From NCBI RefSeq assembly GCF_002276045.1, contig NZ_NQMR01000005.1:1-64000 (forward strand): DNA of 64,000 nucleotides, written 5' to 3'. The notes below the pieces were generated by a model, which was not told the DNA's origin, did not search any database, and saw nothing but the letters and a program-made list of their open reading frames with translations. Source of the stretch: Pseudoalteromonas sp. NBT06-2 (GTDB lineage Bacteria > Pseudomonadota > Gammaproteobacteria > Enterobacterales > Alteromonadaceae). Positions 17,554-26,800 of this stretch are shown here, in pieces; the stretch's first letter is position 1; each line of letters opens with the position of its first letter. The position numbers were made by a program, and so were the translations under genes.

Positions 17554-18777
17554 ATGGCATTTTTCACTTATCAGGCTAAAGATAGCCAAGGTAAATTGAT
17601 AAAAGGCACATTAGAGGCGACTAACCATGCCGCTGCGGCTGACAGTTTGTTAAAAAAGCAATATATCCCCATGAGTATTGTGGCAACAAAAAAATCATCC
17701 AACTCTGCTAATTTTGATATTAATGATTTATTTGAAAAATCAGTCAACTTAGAACATTTAATTATTTTTTCTCGCCAAATGTATTCTTTAATGAAAGCGG
17801 GTATTCCGATCATTCGCGCTATTATAGGTTTAGCCGAAACAACAACCCATCAACGTTTTAGTGATACACTTAAAGATTTAGCCGTGCAATTAGAGCAAGG
17901 TCGAAATTTATCTACCGCTATGGCTTCTCATAAAAAGGTTTTTAACCGACTAATGGTCTCTATTGTTATGGTAGGTGAGAGCACAGGTAAGCTTGAAGAG
18001 GCATTTGAGCAGCTAGCAGCTTATTTTGAGCGTGAACAAGAAACCCGCAAACAAATTAAATCTGCTATGCGTTATCCTATTTTTGTGATTATTGCATTGG
18101 TTGCGGCTATGTTCATTCTTAATATTTTTGTAATACCGACCTTTGCCGATATGTTTAAAAAATTCAATGCAGAACTGCCTCTAATGACTCGTATTTTAAT
18201 AACGACCTCTGATTTTATGGTTAATTATTGGGGAGCGGTAATGGGTGGTATGGCTGCAACAGCTTTTGCAGTGCGTCATTATATTGCCTCAGAAGTTGGG
18301 CGTTTAAAATGGGACCAGTGGAAGTTAAAAATACCATTAGTTGGTAGTATTATTGAACGTTCATTGTTATCTCGGTATAGTCGTAGTTTTGCCATGACAT
18401 TACGCTCAGGTGTGCCTATGACAACTGGACTCACATTAGTATCAGAAGCCGTCGACAATGCTTATATGGCATATAAAGTAATAGATATGCGTCGTGGTAT
18501 TGAAAAAGGTGAAAGTTTATTAAGAGTATCTCGTAACAGTGGTTTGTTTTCTCAACTAGTATTACAAATGGTCGCCGTAGGCGAAGAAACAGGTCAGGTA
18601 GATGAATTGTTACAAGAATCAGCAGAGTTTTATGAACGTGAAGTCGACTTCGATTTAAAGAGCCTCACTGCCAAAATTGAGCCAATTTTGATTTCAATAG
18701 TCGCAGGTATGGTATTAGTTTTAGCTTTAGGTATATTTACACCGATGTGGGATATGATGTCAGCAATTAAGGGCTAA
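17554..18777 (+). CDS. mshG: MSHA inner-membrane platform protein MshG (PilC-like)
   Basis: Polytopic platform of the GspF/PilC family that couples the MshE motor to pilin assembly. 407 residues with two GspF domains: LIIFSRQMYSLMKAGIPIIRAI (about 70-91) with MVGESTGKLEEAF, and SRYSRSFAMTLRSGVPMTTGLTL with AVGEETGQVDELL. Membrane helices lie near 171-191, 222-240 and the C-terminus (LISIVAGMVLVLALGIFTPMW). The last 15 codons and following DNA are tandemly duplicated just downstream. Confidence 0.96.
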   Translation: MAFFTYQAKDSQGKLIKGTLEATNHAAAADSLLKKQYIPMSIVATKKSSNSANFDINDLFEKSVNLEHLIIFSRQMYSLMKAGIPIIRAIIGLAETTTHQRFSDTLKDLAVQLEQGRNLSTAMASHKKVFNRLMVSIVMVGESTGKLEEAFEQLAAYFEREQETRKQIKSAMRYPIFVIIALVAAMFILNIFVIPTFADMFKKFNAELPLMTRILITTSDFMVNYWGAVMGGMAATAFAVRHYIASEVGRLKWDQWKLKIPLVGSIIERSLLSRYSRSFAMTLRSGVPMTTGLTLVSEAVDNAYMAYKVIDMRRGIEKGESLLRVSRNSGLFSQLVLQMVAVGEETGQVDELLQESAEFYEREVDFDLKSLTAKIEPILISIVAGMVLVLALGIFTPMWDMMSAIKG

Positions 18778-18866
18778 AAGTTTAAAATAATAAAAAACAC
18801 GGAATATTTACCTATTGATACGGGATATGATGTCAGCCATCAAGGGCTAAAAGTTTAAAATAGTAG
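18729..18866 (+). repeat. Imperfect tandem duplication of the mshG 3' end
   Basis: The stretch ending mshG (about 18731-18793) recurs at about 18804-18866, offset 73 bp. Shared blocks include GGGATATGATGTCAGC, AAGGGCTAAAAGTTTAAAAT and a related ATATTTACC... lead-in. The second copy is not attached to a gene. This is a relic of a local duplication in the place where mshF should be. Confidence 0.75.
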
Positions 18867-19232
18867 AAAAAGTATAGGATATTATCTTATAACTTTTAAG
18901 GCGGAAATTATTTTATTTGGCTGTGTTTTTAGTAATTAAGGTGCTTTTTTGGGTAAGTTTACAGCCACAAAAAAAGTTAAAAACATTGCGTGTTATACCT
19001 ATGTTTGATAAAAAGAATAATGTATCAAGATATACGTGTTTTAGAGAGAATACCACACTTTTTGATTATGCTTTAACTCAGAGGACTGTTAATATAGCGC
19101 TGCTATATTAAATAGTGATTTTAACCTACTTTCGAGTTAATTACTTATTTAGCTATACTTAAATAAGAATACTAAGCTTTTGAACAGGCTTTATTTGATA
19201 AAATTGTACCAATAAAGGTAAGTTAAATAAAA
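18867..19232. other. Gene-free gap between mshG and mshB; mshF not recognisable
   Basis: In other MSHA loci mshF (about 150 residues) lies between mshG and mshB. Here 366 bp of A+T-rich DNA holds no convincing gene. A 64-codon TTG-started frame (18917-19111) bears no resemblance to MshF. A weak ribosome site AAAGG precedes mshB. No clear promoter was found. Confidence 0.5.
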
Positions 19233-19820
19233 ATGATAATGAAAAAACAAAGTGGTTTTACATTAATAGAATTAATAATTGTTGTAATTATTTTAGGGTT
19301 GTTAGCTGCAACCGCCTTACCACGTTTTTTAGAAGTAACGGATCAAGCTGAAGAAGCGTCAATTGAAGGCGTAGCAGGTGGCTTTGCTGCTGCAATTGGC
19401 TTAGTTAGAGCGCAATGGGAGCTTGAAGGCCGACCAAATGGTGAATCAGGCGCTCCTAATAAAACTTTAGTCACTTATGATACATTACAAATGGGGGTTG
19501 ATGGCACAATAGGTTATCCAACAGCACGAAGCACTGAAGGTGATAGCCGTGCTACGCAAATGAGTAAAAATAAGTGCCAGCAAGTATTTAATGATGTATT
19601 GCAAAGTGCACCCAGTAACTCAATTGGTGCATTACAAGCAGATGTACAAGACAATAGATATTTAATAAGGTTAGATGAAAATTCGGGTAATGATCAGTGC
19701 ATATATTATTTAACAAATTCTTTAGATATTAATAATATACCCGTTGATGGTACCATAAAAGCCAATACCCGAGGTTTTACTTATTTACCACAAACAGGTC
19801 AAGTTTTAGTATTTAACTAA
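19233..19820 (+). CDS. mshB: MSHA minor pilin MshB
   Basis: Type IV prepilin-like protein. 195 residues: short leader MIMKKQSG with cleavage before Phe (G|FTLIELIIVVIILGLLAATALPRFLEV), including Glu5 of the mature pilin, then a globular domain ending in a Cys pair region (NDQCIYYLTNS) and FTYLPQTGQVLVF. The segment EGVAGGFAAAIGLVRAQW is typical of MshB. An ATG at 19239 in frame is an equally good start. A weak inverted repeat (AAAAATC / GATTTTT, 19820-19842) follows the stop and may lower read-through to mshA. Confidence 0.9.
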   Translation: MIMKKQSGFTLIELIIVVIILGLLAATALPRFLEVTDQAEEASIEGVAGGFAAAIGLVRAQWELEGRPNGESGAPNKTLVTYDTLQMGVDGTIGYPTARSTEGDSRATQMSKNKCQQVFNDVLQSAPSNSIGALQADVQDNRYLIRLDENSGNDQCIYYLTNSLDINNIPVDGTIKANTRGFTYLPQTGQVLVFN

Positions 19821-20251
19821 AAAATCAGCTACGCAGATTTTTTAAAGGCTACTATGCAGCCAAAGATGAAAAGCAAAGCTAAAAGAGTTAATAGCTAAAA
19901 GAAAAAACGTTAACACAATAACAAAAGGTTTACTTATCAAAGGCTTGAATTTAAGGTGGAGTTGAAGGCTTTTAACTGTATTAAAAATAAATGAATTAAG
20001 CTGAAATGCTGCATTAAACCGGTAAATTAAATTGTCACTGCTTGTATTTTTTAGTATGGCTGAAAAATATGATTAAATGTAAGTAATGATATATATCGAT
20101 AAATTCAAAATGGATTTTTGTTTCGTAACATAAGCTTTTAGCTTATGCAGTATTAAATAGTTAAAAGTTGACTATTTGGTAATCAATTTTAAATGTTTCT
20201 TATGGGGCTTATACACTGCCATAAGAGTTAAGTTAATAAAATAGGAACGCT
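19821..20251 (+). promoter_or_regulatory. Long leader/promoter region of mshA
   Basis: This 431-bp gene-free region precedes the major pilin gene and should hold its own promoter, since the major pilin is made in excess. It contains a perfect 8-bp palindrome CATAAGCT-TTT-AGCTTATG at 20129-20147, and 19 bases later a TTGACT that could be a -35 box, although no strong -10 box follows at 17 bases. The palindrome could be an operator or a weak attenuator. The precise promoter is not resolved by eye. Confidence 0.4.
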
Positions 20252-20791
20252 ATGAAGTTAATAAATAAAAAACAAACCGGTTTTACTTTGATAGAATTAA
20301 TCATCGTAATTGTAATTTTAGGTATTCTAGCAGTCACCGCAGCCCCTAAATTTTTAGATTTGCAGGGGGATGCAAATAAAGCAACAATTCAAGGAGTTGA
20401 CGGGGCTGTTAATAGTGCTATATCTGTAGTATACGGAAAAGCTATTATTGGTGGAGTTCATAAAACTGCTGGTGGCACTGGTATTGGTGTTGATACTAAT
20501 GGTGATGGGGCTAAAGATGTACTAACTTCATTTGGTTACCCTACGGCAGCTGCTGGTATTTTAGCCTCTCTAGACATTTCAGTTGGTGCTAATGGAGACT
20601 TCAATGGGCTTGTAATTACAACTGGAGAATATGTGATTTCTACTAAAAGTACGACTGTTGTCGTAGGGTTAGTTCCTGAAGTAACAGATGGCACTACAGC
20701 TGAAACTCATGATGGCTGTTATGTTTCATATAAAGAAGCTGAAAGTGAAACTGTTAAACCTGTTATTATTGTTAATACAGATGGCTGTTAA
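20252..20791 (+). CDS. mshA: MSHA major pilin MshA
   Basis: Major subunit of the mannose-sensitive haemagglutinin type IV pilus. 179 residues: leader MKLINKKQTG, cleavage before FTLIELIIVIVILGILAVTAAPKFLDLQGDANKATIQGVDGAVNSA, the classic MshA helix. A variable Gly/Ala/Thr-rich head follows, with a C-terminal disulphide pair (HDGCYVSYKEA ... NTDGC). The TNGDGAKD loop could bind calcium. Ribosome site AGGAACGCT. mshC follows 10 bases after the stop. Confidence 0.95.
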   Translation: MKLINKKQTGFTLIELIIVIVILGILAVTAAPKFLDLQGDANKATIQGVDGAVNSAISVVYGKAIIGGVHKTAGGTGIGVDTNGDGAKDVLTSFGYPTAAAGILASLDISVGANGDFNGLVITTGEYVISTKSTTVVVGLVPEVTDGTTAETHDGCYVSYKEAESETVKPVIIVNTDGC

Positions 20792-20801
20792 TTAAAGTAA
20801 A

Positions 20802-21365
20802 GTGAAAGCTCGAAATTTAAAACAAAAATCTAATTTAGGTTTCACCTTACTCGAGTTGATCATTACTTTGATTATTGTGGGGGTCCTGTCGGTGACAGTG
20901 CTCCCCAAATTTTTTGGCCCAGCATTATTTGATTCTTATACTGCCCGAGACCAAGCGATGTCAACTTTAAGAACCATGCAGCTACGTGCAATGCAAATGA
21001 CTGCTAATGCAAAGTGTCATAAATTTATTATCTCTCCTAATTTACTTGCGCCGCCTTCCCCTATAACTGATACAAATACCTGTTCTAATACTGCAAGTAG
21101 CGTTGATAACCCTAATTATTTATCTATGACATTAGATAGCAGTCGCACAGATGTCACTTTTGATGCTGATAATGCAGCCGGTTCTACTTTCAGCCAAATT
21201 GCATTTGATGATTTAGGCAAACCATGCTTAGGTAACCCTGTCACTTTCACTAATGGCCACTGTACCAGTACTAATGAAGGCAATTGCGATACGAGCGGAT
21301 GTAAAATAACAGTTGGCGAAGTGGCTATTTGCATATCTGGTGAAGGTGCCATTTATGGGTGTTAA
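20802..21365 (+). CDS. mshC: MSHA minor pilin MshC
   Basis: 187 residues with a prepilin leader (MKARNLKQKSNLG) cut before FTLLELIITLIIVGVLSVTVLPKFF. The helix segment YTARDQAMSTLRTMQLRAMQM is typical of MshC. The globular part is Cys-rich near the C-terminus (NGHCTSTNEGNCDTSGCKITVGEVAICISGEGAIYGC), suggesting several disulphides. The start is GTG 20802. The mshD frame overlaps its end. Confidence 0.87.
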   Translation: MKARNLKQKSNLGFTLLELIITLIIVGVLSVTVLPKFFGPALFDSYTARDQAMSTLRTMQLRAMQMTANAKCHKFIISPNLLAPPSPITDTNTCSNTASSVDNPNYLSMTLDSSRTDVTFDADNAAGSTFSQIAFDDLGKPCLGNPVTFTNGHCTSTNEGNCDTSGCKITVGEVAICISGEGAIYGC

Positions 21366-22128
21366 TAAAAAGAATTCTTGTTTAAAAAAGGGGATATTTC
21401 AGATAATAGAATTTTGGCATTCTATTTTAATGACGCTATTCCGGTGTGGTATATATTTTATTAAAAAATGTAATCCCCTTATGGTTTGTGTTTCGACCAA
21501 ATCTGCAACTCGATTTTTACCTTTTTCTAAGGCGCAGCCTTATCATAACCGTAATGCAAAACAAAATGGTGGTTTCACTTTAATCGAACTGATTTTAGGT
21601 ATGGTGGTATTGGCAATTGTAATGACCATTATGACTGGCTTATTAGCACCACAAGCGAGGCAAAGTGCCGATCCTGTTGTACAAATACGGGCGACAGAAT
21701 TGGGCCAAGCTTTAATGAATGAAATACTGGCTAAATCGTTTGATGAGAATTCAGATCGTAGCCCACCTTGGCAACGCTGTGGAGAAGGTGGGGCTATTTG
21801 TACTGAAACTGTTAACTTTGGCCCTGAGTGTTTAGATAATACAAAAACAGCGCCAACTTGTACTGGGTCAAGCTTACAGAGTCGAGTAAATTATAATGAT
21901 GTTGATGATTATAATGGCTTAACCTTAAGTGACTCTGACTTTAAAAACAGTTTAAATCAAGATGTATCTGATTATTATAAAGGTTTTACAGCAACAATAT
22001 CTGTGGTTTATGATGGTGATTTTAATGGTACTGCAGATACCGATATAAAAGCCAAGCTTATCACCGTATCTATCACGGCCAGTAATAATGAAACCTATGG
22101 TTTCTCTGCCTATAAGGGAAATTATTAA
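21355..22128 (+). CDS. mshD: MSHA minor pilin MshD with extended leader
   Basis: Type IV prepilin-like protein with the GG|FTLIELILGMVVLAIVMTIMTGLLAPQA helix and a disulphide-bearing head (WQRCGEGGAICTETVNFGPECLDN). What is odd is the N-terminus. ATG 21355 has a good ribosome site (GAAGGTG) and overlaps mshC by 11 bases, but gives a 73-residue leader. ATG 21481 gives a 31-residue leader without a ribosome site. Usual leaders are 6-15 residues. The last part of the leader (TRFLPFSKAQPYHNRNAKQN) is copied in mshO. The true start is undecided; the gene assignment is secure from the position and helix. Confidence 0.85.
   Translation: MGVNKKNSCLKKGIFQIIEFWHSILMTLFRCGIYFIKKCNPLMVCVSTKSATRFLPFSKAQPYHNRNAKQNGGFTLIELILGMVVLAIVMTIMTGLLAPQARQSADPVVQIRATELGQALMNEILAKSFDENSDRSPPWQRCGEGGAICTETVNFGPECLDNTKTAPTCTGSSLQSRVNYNDVDDYNGLTLSDSDFKNSLNQDVSDYYKGFTATISVVYDGDFNGTADTDIKAKLITVSITASNNETYGFSAYKGNY
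21500..21560 (+). repeat. Leader repeat shared with mshO, mshD copy
   Basis: Encodes ATRFLPFSKAQPYHNRNAK. Nucleotide blocks CTAAGGCGCAGCCTTAT and GGTGGTTTCACTTTAAT recur in mshO. The centre TAAGGC-GCA-GCCTTA is a perfect small palindrome, reminiscent of palindromic repeats that insert in coding sequence. Confidence 0.6.
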
Positions 22129-23079
22129 ATGCTTGAAGGACTTAATTCAGAAAAAACAAACAAAAATTCAACCCGATTTCCTATCACCTTTTCTACTAAG
22201 GCGCAGCCTTATATTTACCAAAATGCCAAGCAGGTTGGTGGTTTCACTTTAATTGAATTAATTTTAGTGATTATTATTTTAGGTATTGTAAGTGTTGGAA
22301 CTATGCAGTACTTATCATTAGGTGCTCAAATTTATGCAGAAGCGACTGAGCGTGATGAAGCGGTAGCCCAATCACGCTTTATGTTGGCAAGGTTGACACG
22401 TGAATTGCGTCATGCAACGCCTAATTCAGTTCGGCTAAATTGTGACAGTGATGACAATGATGGTTTTGAAGTAGTGCCTGCATGTGTCTCCTTTCAGTGT
22501 TTAGAGTTTGTGCCCTTTAAAGCCAGTTCTATTTATGTGGATAATTTAACAAGTAATACAATTAACGTGGTTGATCCTACTAATTATCCAGATACTACTG
22601 CAAATTCTAGCAATGATAATGTAAGTATTTATGCCCTTAGTGCCGACGATGTTTACAAAGCGGCTAATAATAAACGTTTTATTATAAATTCAGCGTTAGA
22701 TAATACAACGCCTTCGTTAGATACTTGGACGATGTCTGGGGTGTATGCAGATGAATCACCCACTAAAAGGGTTTATGTTCTAGATAATCCAGTGAGTTTT
22801 TGTGTTGAAGGTAATGAGCTTTATAGATATGAAGGTTATGGTTTTAAGGAAAATAAAGCAGATTCAAACCCTAATATAGCAACCCATATGATAGGATCAA
22901 AAAAAGGCATATTATTAGGTAAATTGATACAAAATGATTTATCTAGCACTGCATTTTTTAATTATCATAATGCGTCTTTAACGCGAAATTCGGTTGTTAA
23001 TATTCATAGTCAAATGGGTATAAATAGCTCTGAGACGGTTTCTTTTAATCACGAAATTCATTTACCTAATGTGCCATAA
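22129..23079 (+). CDS. mshO: MSHA minor pilin MshO with extended leader
   Basis: 316-residue prepilin-like protein of the PilW/GspJ type. Leader of 38 residues (MLEGLNSEKTNKNSTRFPIT then FSTKAQPYIYQNAKQVGG), cleavage before FTLIELILVIIILGIVSVGTMQYLSLGAQIYAEATERDEAVAQSRFMLARLTRELR, the recognisable MshO helix. The head contains Cys residues (VVPACVSFQCLEF, VSFCVEGNELYRYEGYG). It starts on the base after the mshD stop. The leader duplicates that of mshD, which is unusual. Confidence 0.9.
   Translation: MLEGLNSEKTNKNSTRFPITFSTKAQPYIYQNAKQVGGFTLIELILVIIILGIVSVGTMQYLSLGAQIYAEATERDEAVAQSRFMLARLTRELRHATPNSVRLNCDSDDNDGFEVVPACVSFQCLEFVPFKASSIYVDNLTSNTINVVDPTNYPDTTANSSNDNVSIYALSADDVYKAANNKRFIINSALDNTTPSLDTWTMSGVYADESPTKRVYVLDNPVSFCVEGNELYRYEGYGFKENKADSNPNIATHMIGSKKGILLGKLIQNDLSSTAFFNYHNASLTRNSVVNIHSQMGINSSETVSFNHEIHLPNVP
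22170..22225 (+). repeat. Leader repeat shared with mshD, mshO copy
   Basis: Encodes STRFPITFSTKAQPYIYQNA. It has the same CTAAGGCGCAGCCTTAT palindromic block as mshD, followed by the shared GGTGGTTTCACTTTAAT at the pilin cleavage site. Confidence 0.6.
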
Positions 23080-23251
23080 AGTGAAATTGATAAAGATTCT
23101 TTTTAGTTACACACTTTATTTTAATTGAGTTTAGATTATGTGTATTATTGTTACTGAATATTTTGATAAATAATGTGATAGCTCTTCGATAAAAACAGCT
23201 CGGAGGTGACCGCACTGAAAATGTGATTAAAGCACTCAAAAAAGGAGCATA

Positions 23252-23758
23252 ATGCAAAGTATAAAAAAACAAGCTGGCAGCATGCTTATGAGTGCATTAT
23301 TTATTGCTATTTTAATGCTGGCATTAGGTGTCGCTTTAGTGAATATTTTATCGAGTTCAGCACACAATAATGCGGTGGAATATTATGGTGCTCGCGCTTT
23401 GTTAGCTGGCCAAAGTGGTATTGAATGGGCCTTAGTTGAAATATTTGAGTTAAATCCTGATTCAGATCCTGCCGTGGCTAATCAAGCGTCTGTTGATGCA
23501 TGTAATAACTTTGATGACTCCGCACCAAAAACATTAACTTATTCCGACCCTTATTTATTAAATTGTAGTGCAAAAATCATTTGCAATGCAATAGAAGATA
23601 TTCCGGATTCTTCCGTTTCAACTGAATTTGTAAATGTATTTAGAATAAGTAGCTCTGCAACTTGTTCAATAAGCAATTGTGCCGCAGGCCATGGCTGCCG
23701 AAAAGACTTTTGGCAAACGCAAAGGACCATAAATGTTGAAGCTAAAACACTTAATTAA
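23252..23758 (+). CDS. mshP: MSHA biogenesis protein MshP
   Basis: PilX-like minor pilin-related protein of 168 residues. An N-terminal helix (KKQAGSMLMSALFIAILMLALGVALVNILSSSA) follows a short leader but lacks the FTLIEL signature, as expected for MshP/PilX. The head carries four or more cysteines (DACNNFD, LLNCSAKIICN, ATCSISNCAAGHGC). Strong ribosome site AAAAGGAG. A 172-bp gap separates it from mshO and holds no other gene. Confidence 0.85.
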   Translation: MQSIKKQAGSMLMSALFIAILMLALGVALVNILSSSAHNNAVEYYGARALLAGQSGIEWALVEIFELNPDSDPAVANQASVDACNNFDDSAPKTLTYSDPYLLNCSAKIICNAIEDIPDSSVSTEFVNVFRISSSATCSISNCAAGHGCRKDFWQTQRTINVEAKTLN

Positions 23759-23815
23759 TTTAATGACAGAATTCAAACTTATATATCAGGTTATTGTGGT
23801 TTAAAAGGAGTATCA

Positions 23816-26800
23816 GTGTTCAAGTTAACGAGTTTTATTTATATATCACTTTTATTAGTTCTATGCTTCTTTACACCTAAAGCGGTATCGCTATCATGCG
23901 AGGAGACATTTATAGATGGGCTTACGAATAGTGACAATTCAGGCAAAATAAAATTTGAAGGTTGGTCTTTATTAATTAATAACCCAGATACGGTTCTAGC
24001 GACGACACTTGTGCAAAATAATGGTTCAATACTAACCTGTAATACTGCAAACTGTAGTTCGCAAGGTAGCGTAGTACCAAAACTCTCTGCAAATTTTGTT
24101 AATTACACATCAAATAGTAATTTGACAGTTAATGGCACAACTCAAACAATAACTTCTAATGATCTTAAAAATGTCACTGTTAAAAATTCTGGCATACTTT
24201 ATATGAGTAGTAGTTTTAATACTTACTATTTTAAACAGTTAAAAGTTGAAAGTAACTCAACTGTGTATATGACTCCAGGTGATTACTACATAGAAAACTT
24301 AGAATTTAAAGGGATTAGTAGCCTAAATGTACTGGGCTCAGGTACCGTCAGAATTTTTGCGACAAGGAAAGCCAAATTTAAAGAGTGGTCGGTGATAAAC
24401 CAAGGAAATGTGGGAGATCCGAGTAAGTTATTTGTTTATTATTTTGCTGAAGGGGAAGATAAAGTTAAAGTTGAAAGTCATGCAACGATATCAGCTTATA
24501 TATACTCTGAAAATAAGGTTGAAATTAAAAGTAGTGGTGGGCGGTTTTATGGTGCTATTTCAGCAGAAGGTGAAATAAAAATAAAAGAAGGTGCGACAGT
24601 TACATATATTAGTACTGCTTTACCAAACTTAGATTTAAATGGTTTATGTGGTGATACGACTCCTACCGCTGAATATCGATTTGATGAAACAAGCTGGGTA
24701 AGTGGTGCAACTGGTGAAGTGATTGACTCTATTAATGGTAATAATGCAACGGCATTCTCAGCGTTACCTGTTCCTGGTAAGGTGTGTAATGCAGCAGATT
24801 TAACGGCCTCCGGTACTTCAGATTATATTAAATTAAATGAACAAATTTTAGATAATAAAACTCACTTTTCTATTTCTTTGTGGTTAAAAACAGCCAAAGC
24901 AGCAAATCAAAGCTTAGTCTCTGGCGCTAATAATAGTAATTTTAATGAATTGATAATGTGGTTTCCATCTAGTCAAATATTCCAACCTTATTTAACTGAG
25001 TATCAAAACGGTAGCTTTAGTATTACCGATATCTCTGATGATAATTGGCATCATATAGTGTGGACCCGAAATGGTACGCAAAATTGTTTATATAGAGATA
25101 AAGTATTGCAAAATTGTACAACTCATAATGCGAGTGCAATTGATATCGGGGCGTTAATTTTAGGTCAAGAGCAAGATAGTTTCGGCGGAGGATTTGATTC
25201 ATCTCAAGCGGTAGAAGGGCTGATTGATGAATTAATTATTTTTGATGGGGCAATCAGTTCTGATGAGATAACTGATATTTATGATAATCAAAATGCAGGT
25301 CTCGGTTATGATGGTTCAGCTAGAGCATGCCCAGTTTTGCAACCTGTATTAGATATGCATTTTGATGAAGTAAATTACAGTGGTACAAATGCAATTTTAG
25401 ATAGCTCAGAAAATGACTATCATGGTACAGCCACAAATGTATTACCTGCTGATGGCTTATTATGTAACGCAGCTGATTTAAGTGCTGATTCAACAACAGA
25501 TTACATCACTATGAATGCTTCAGCTATGAATGGTTTAAGTGATTTCACAGCTATTGTTTGGGGAAAAAGCACATCTACTCAAGATTCAACTATTTTTTCT
25601 GGTTTGAGAGATTCAAGCGAACAAGGCAGCAATGAAGCTGTATTTTACTTTGATAATAACAATCATTTTTGGCCTACAATAACCGCATCACCTTTTGATA
25701 CCGCTAGCCAACTAGGTTCTACGGTAACTATGAATAATGACAATTGGCACCAATTAGTATGGACGAGAAGGGCTAATACGGCACAAAGTTGTTTTTATTT
25801 TGATGGTGTGAGTCAAGGCTGTATCACACATATTGATGGCGACGATAATGCCGCATTACAAATAGCGAGTCTCATATTAGGTCAAGAGCAAGATAGTTTT
25901 GGCGGAGGATTTGACATTGCTCAAGACTGGGAGGGGTTATTAGATGAATTAATTATTTTTAATACGGTACTCTCATCTTCTCAAATTAATGATATTAAAA
26001 CCAATGTTGAAGCAGGTAATAACTGGGATGGCACAGCACGTTCTTGTGCTTCAGAAGTTGATCATTACAGAATTGAACATGATGGTGCGGGTTTAACCTG
26101 TGAAGCAGAGTCTATAACAATTAAAGCGTGTGAAAATGCAAGTTGTACTAGTTTGTATGGTTCAAGTACAACACTCGACTTTAAAGCGGATGGTGTTATA
26201 AAATCGTCTCCTACTTTTACTGGAAATACAACTGTAAATTTAAGTCAAACTACGTTAGGTACCTTAACTTTATCTACTGCAAATGAAACTGTATCAGCTA
26301 GTAACCCTTTAGTTTGTATAAATTCAAGCGGTGGAACTGCATGTGATATTGCTTTTACAGATACAGGTTTGAGGTTTACTGAGAGTACTGGAACCAATAA
26401 AGTAGATTTAAAGGATCAGATTTCAGGAGCTATAATAACAGATCCCATTTATATTCAGCCTGTTAAAACAAGTCCCGAAACAGGAGCGTGCCAGTCTGTT
26501 TATACGGGAGTTAAACCAATCGAATTTCAAGTAGATTGCGTTGATCCAGGGACTTGTAATATCAGTTCTAGTATGAGACTTACTTTGAATGATCAAGCAG
26601 GAGAAAATAAAACAATTGCTAAATCAGAAACAGCAAGTTTTACTTCAGTTGATTTAAATTTTGATACTAACGGAATTGCCTCGATTTCAAATTTAAAATT
26701 TACTGATGCAGGTAAGGTAAAGCTTAATGTTCGAGCGCCATTACAAGGCTCATCTGATTATATGGTAGGTAATTCAAATGAGTTTATTTTTAGACCAAAT

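Noticed and set aside
18917..19111. 64-codon frame in the mshF position
   Set aside because: TTG start, no resemblance to MshF, unbalanced composition. Treated as chance.
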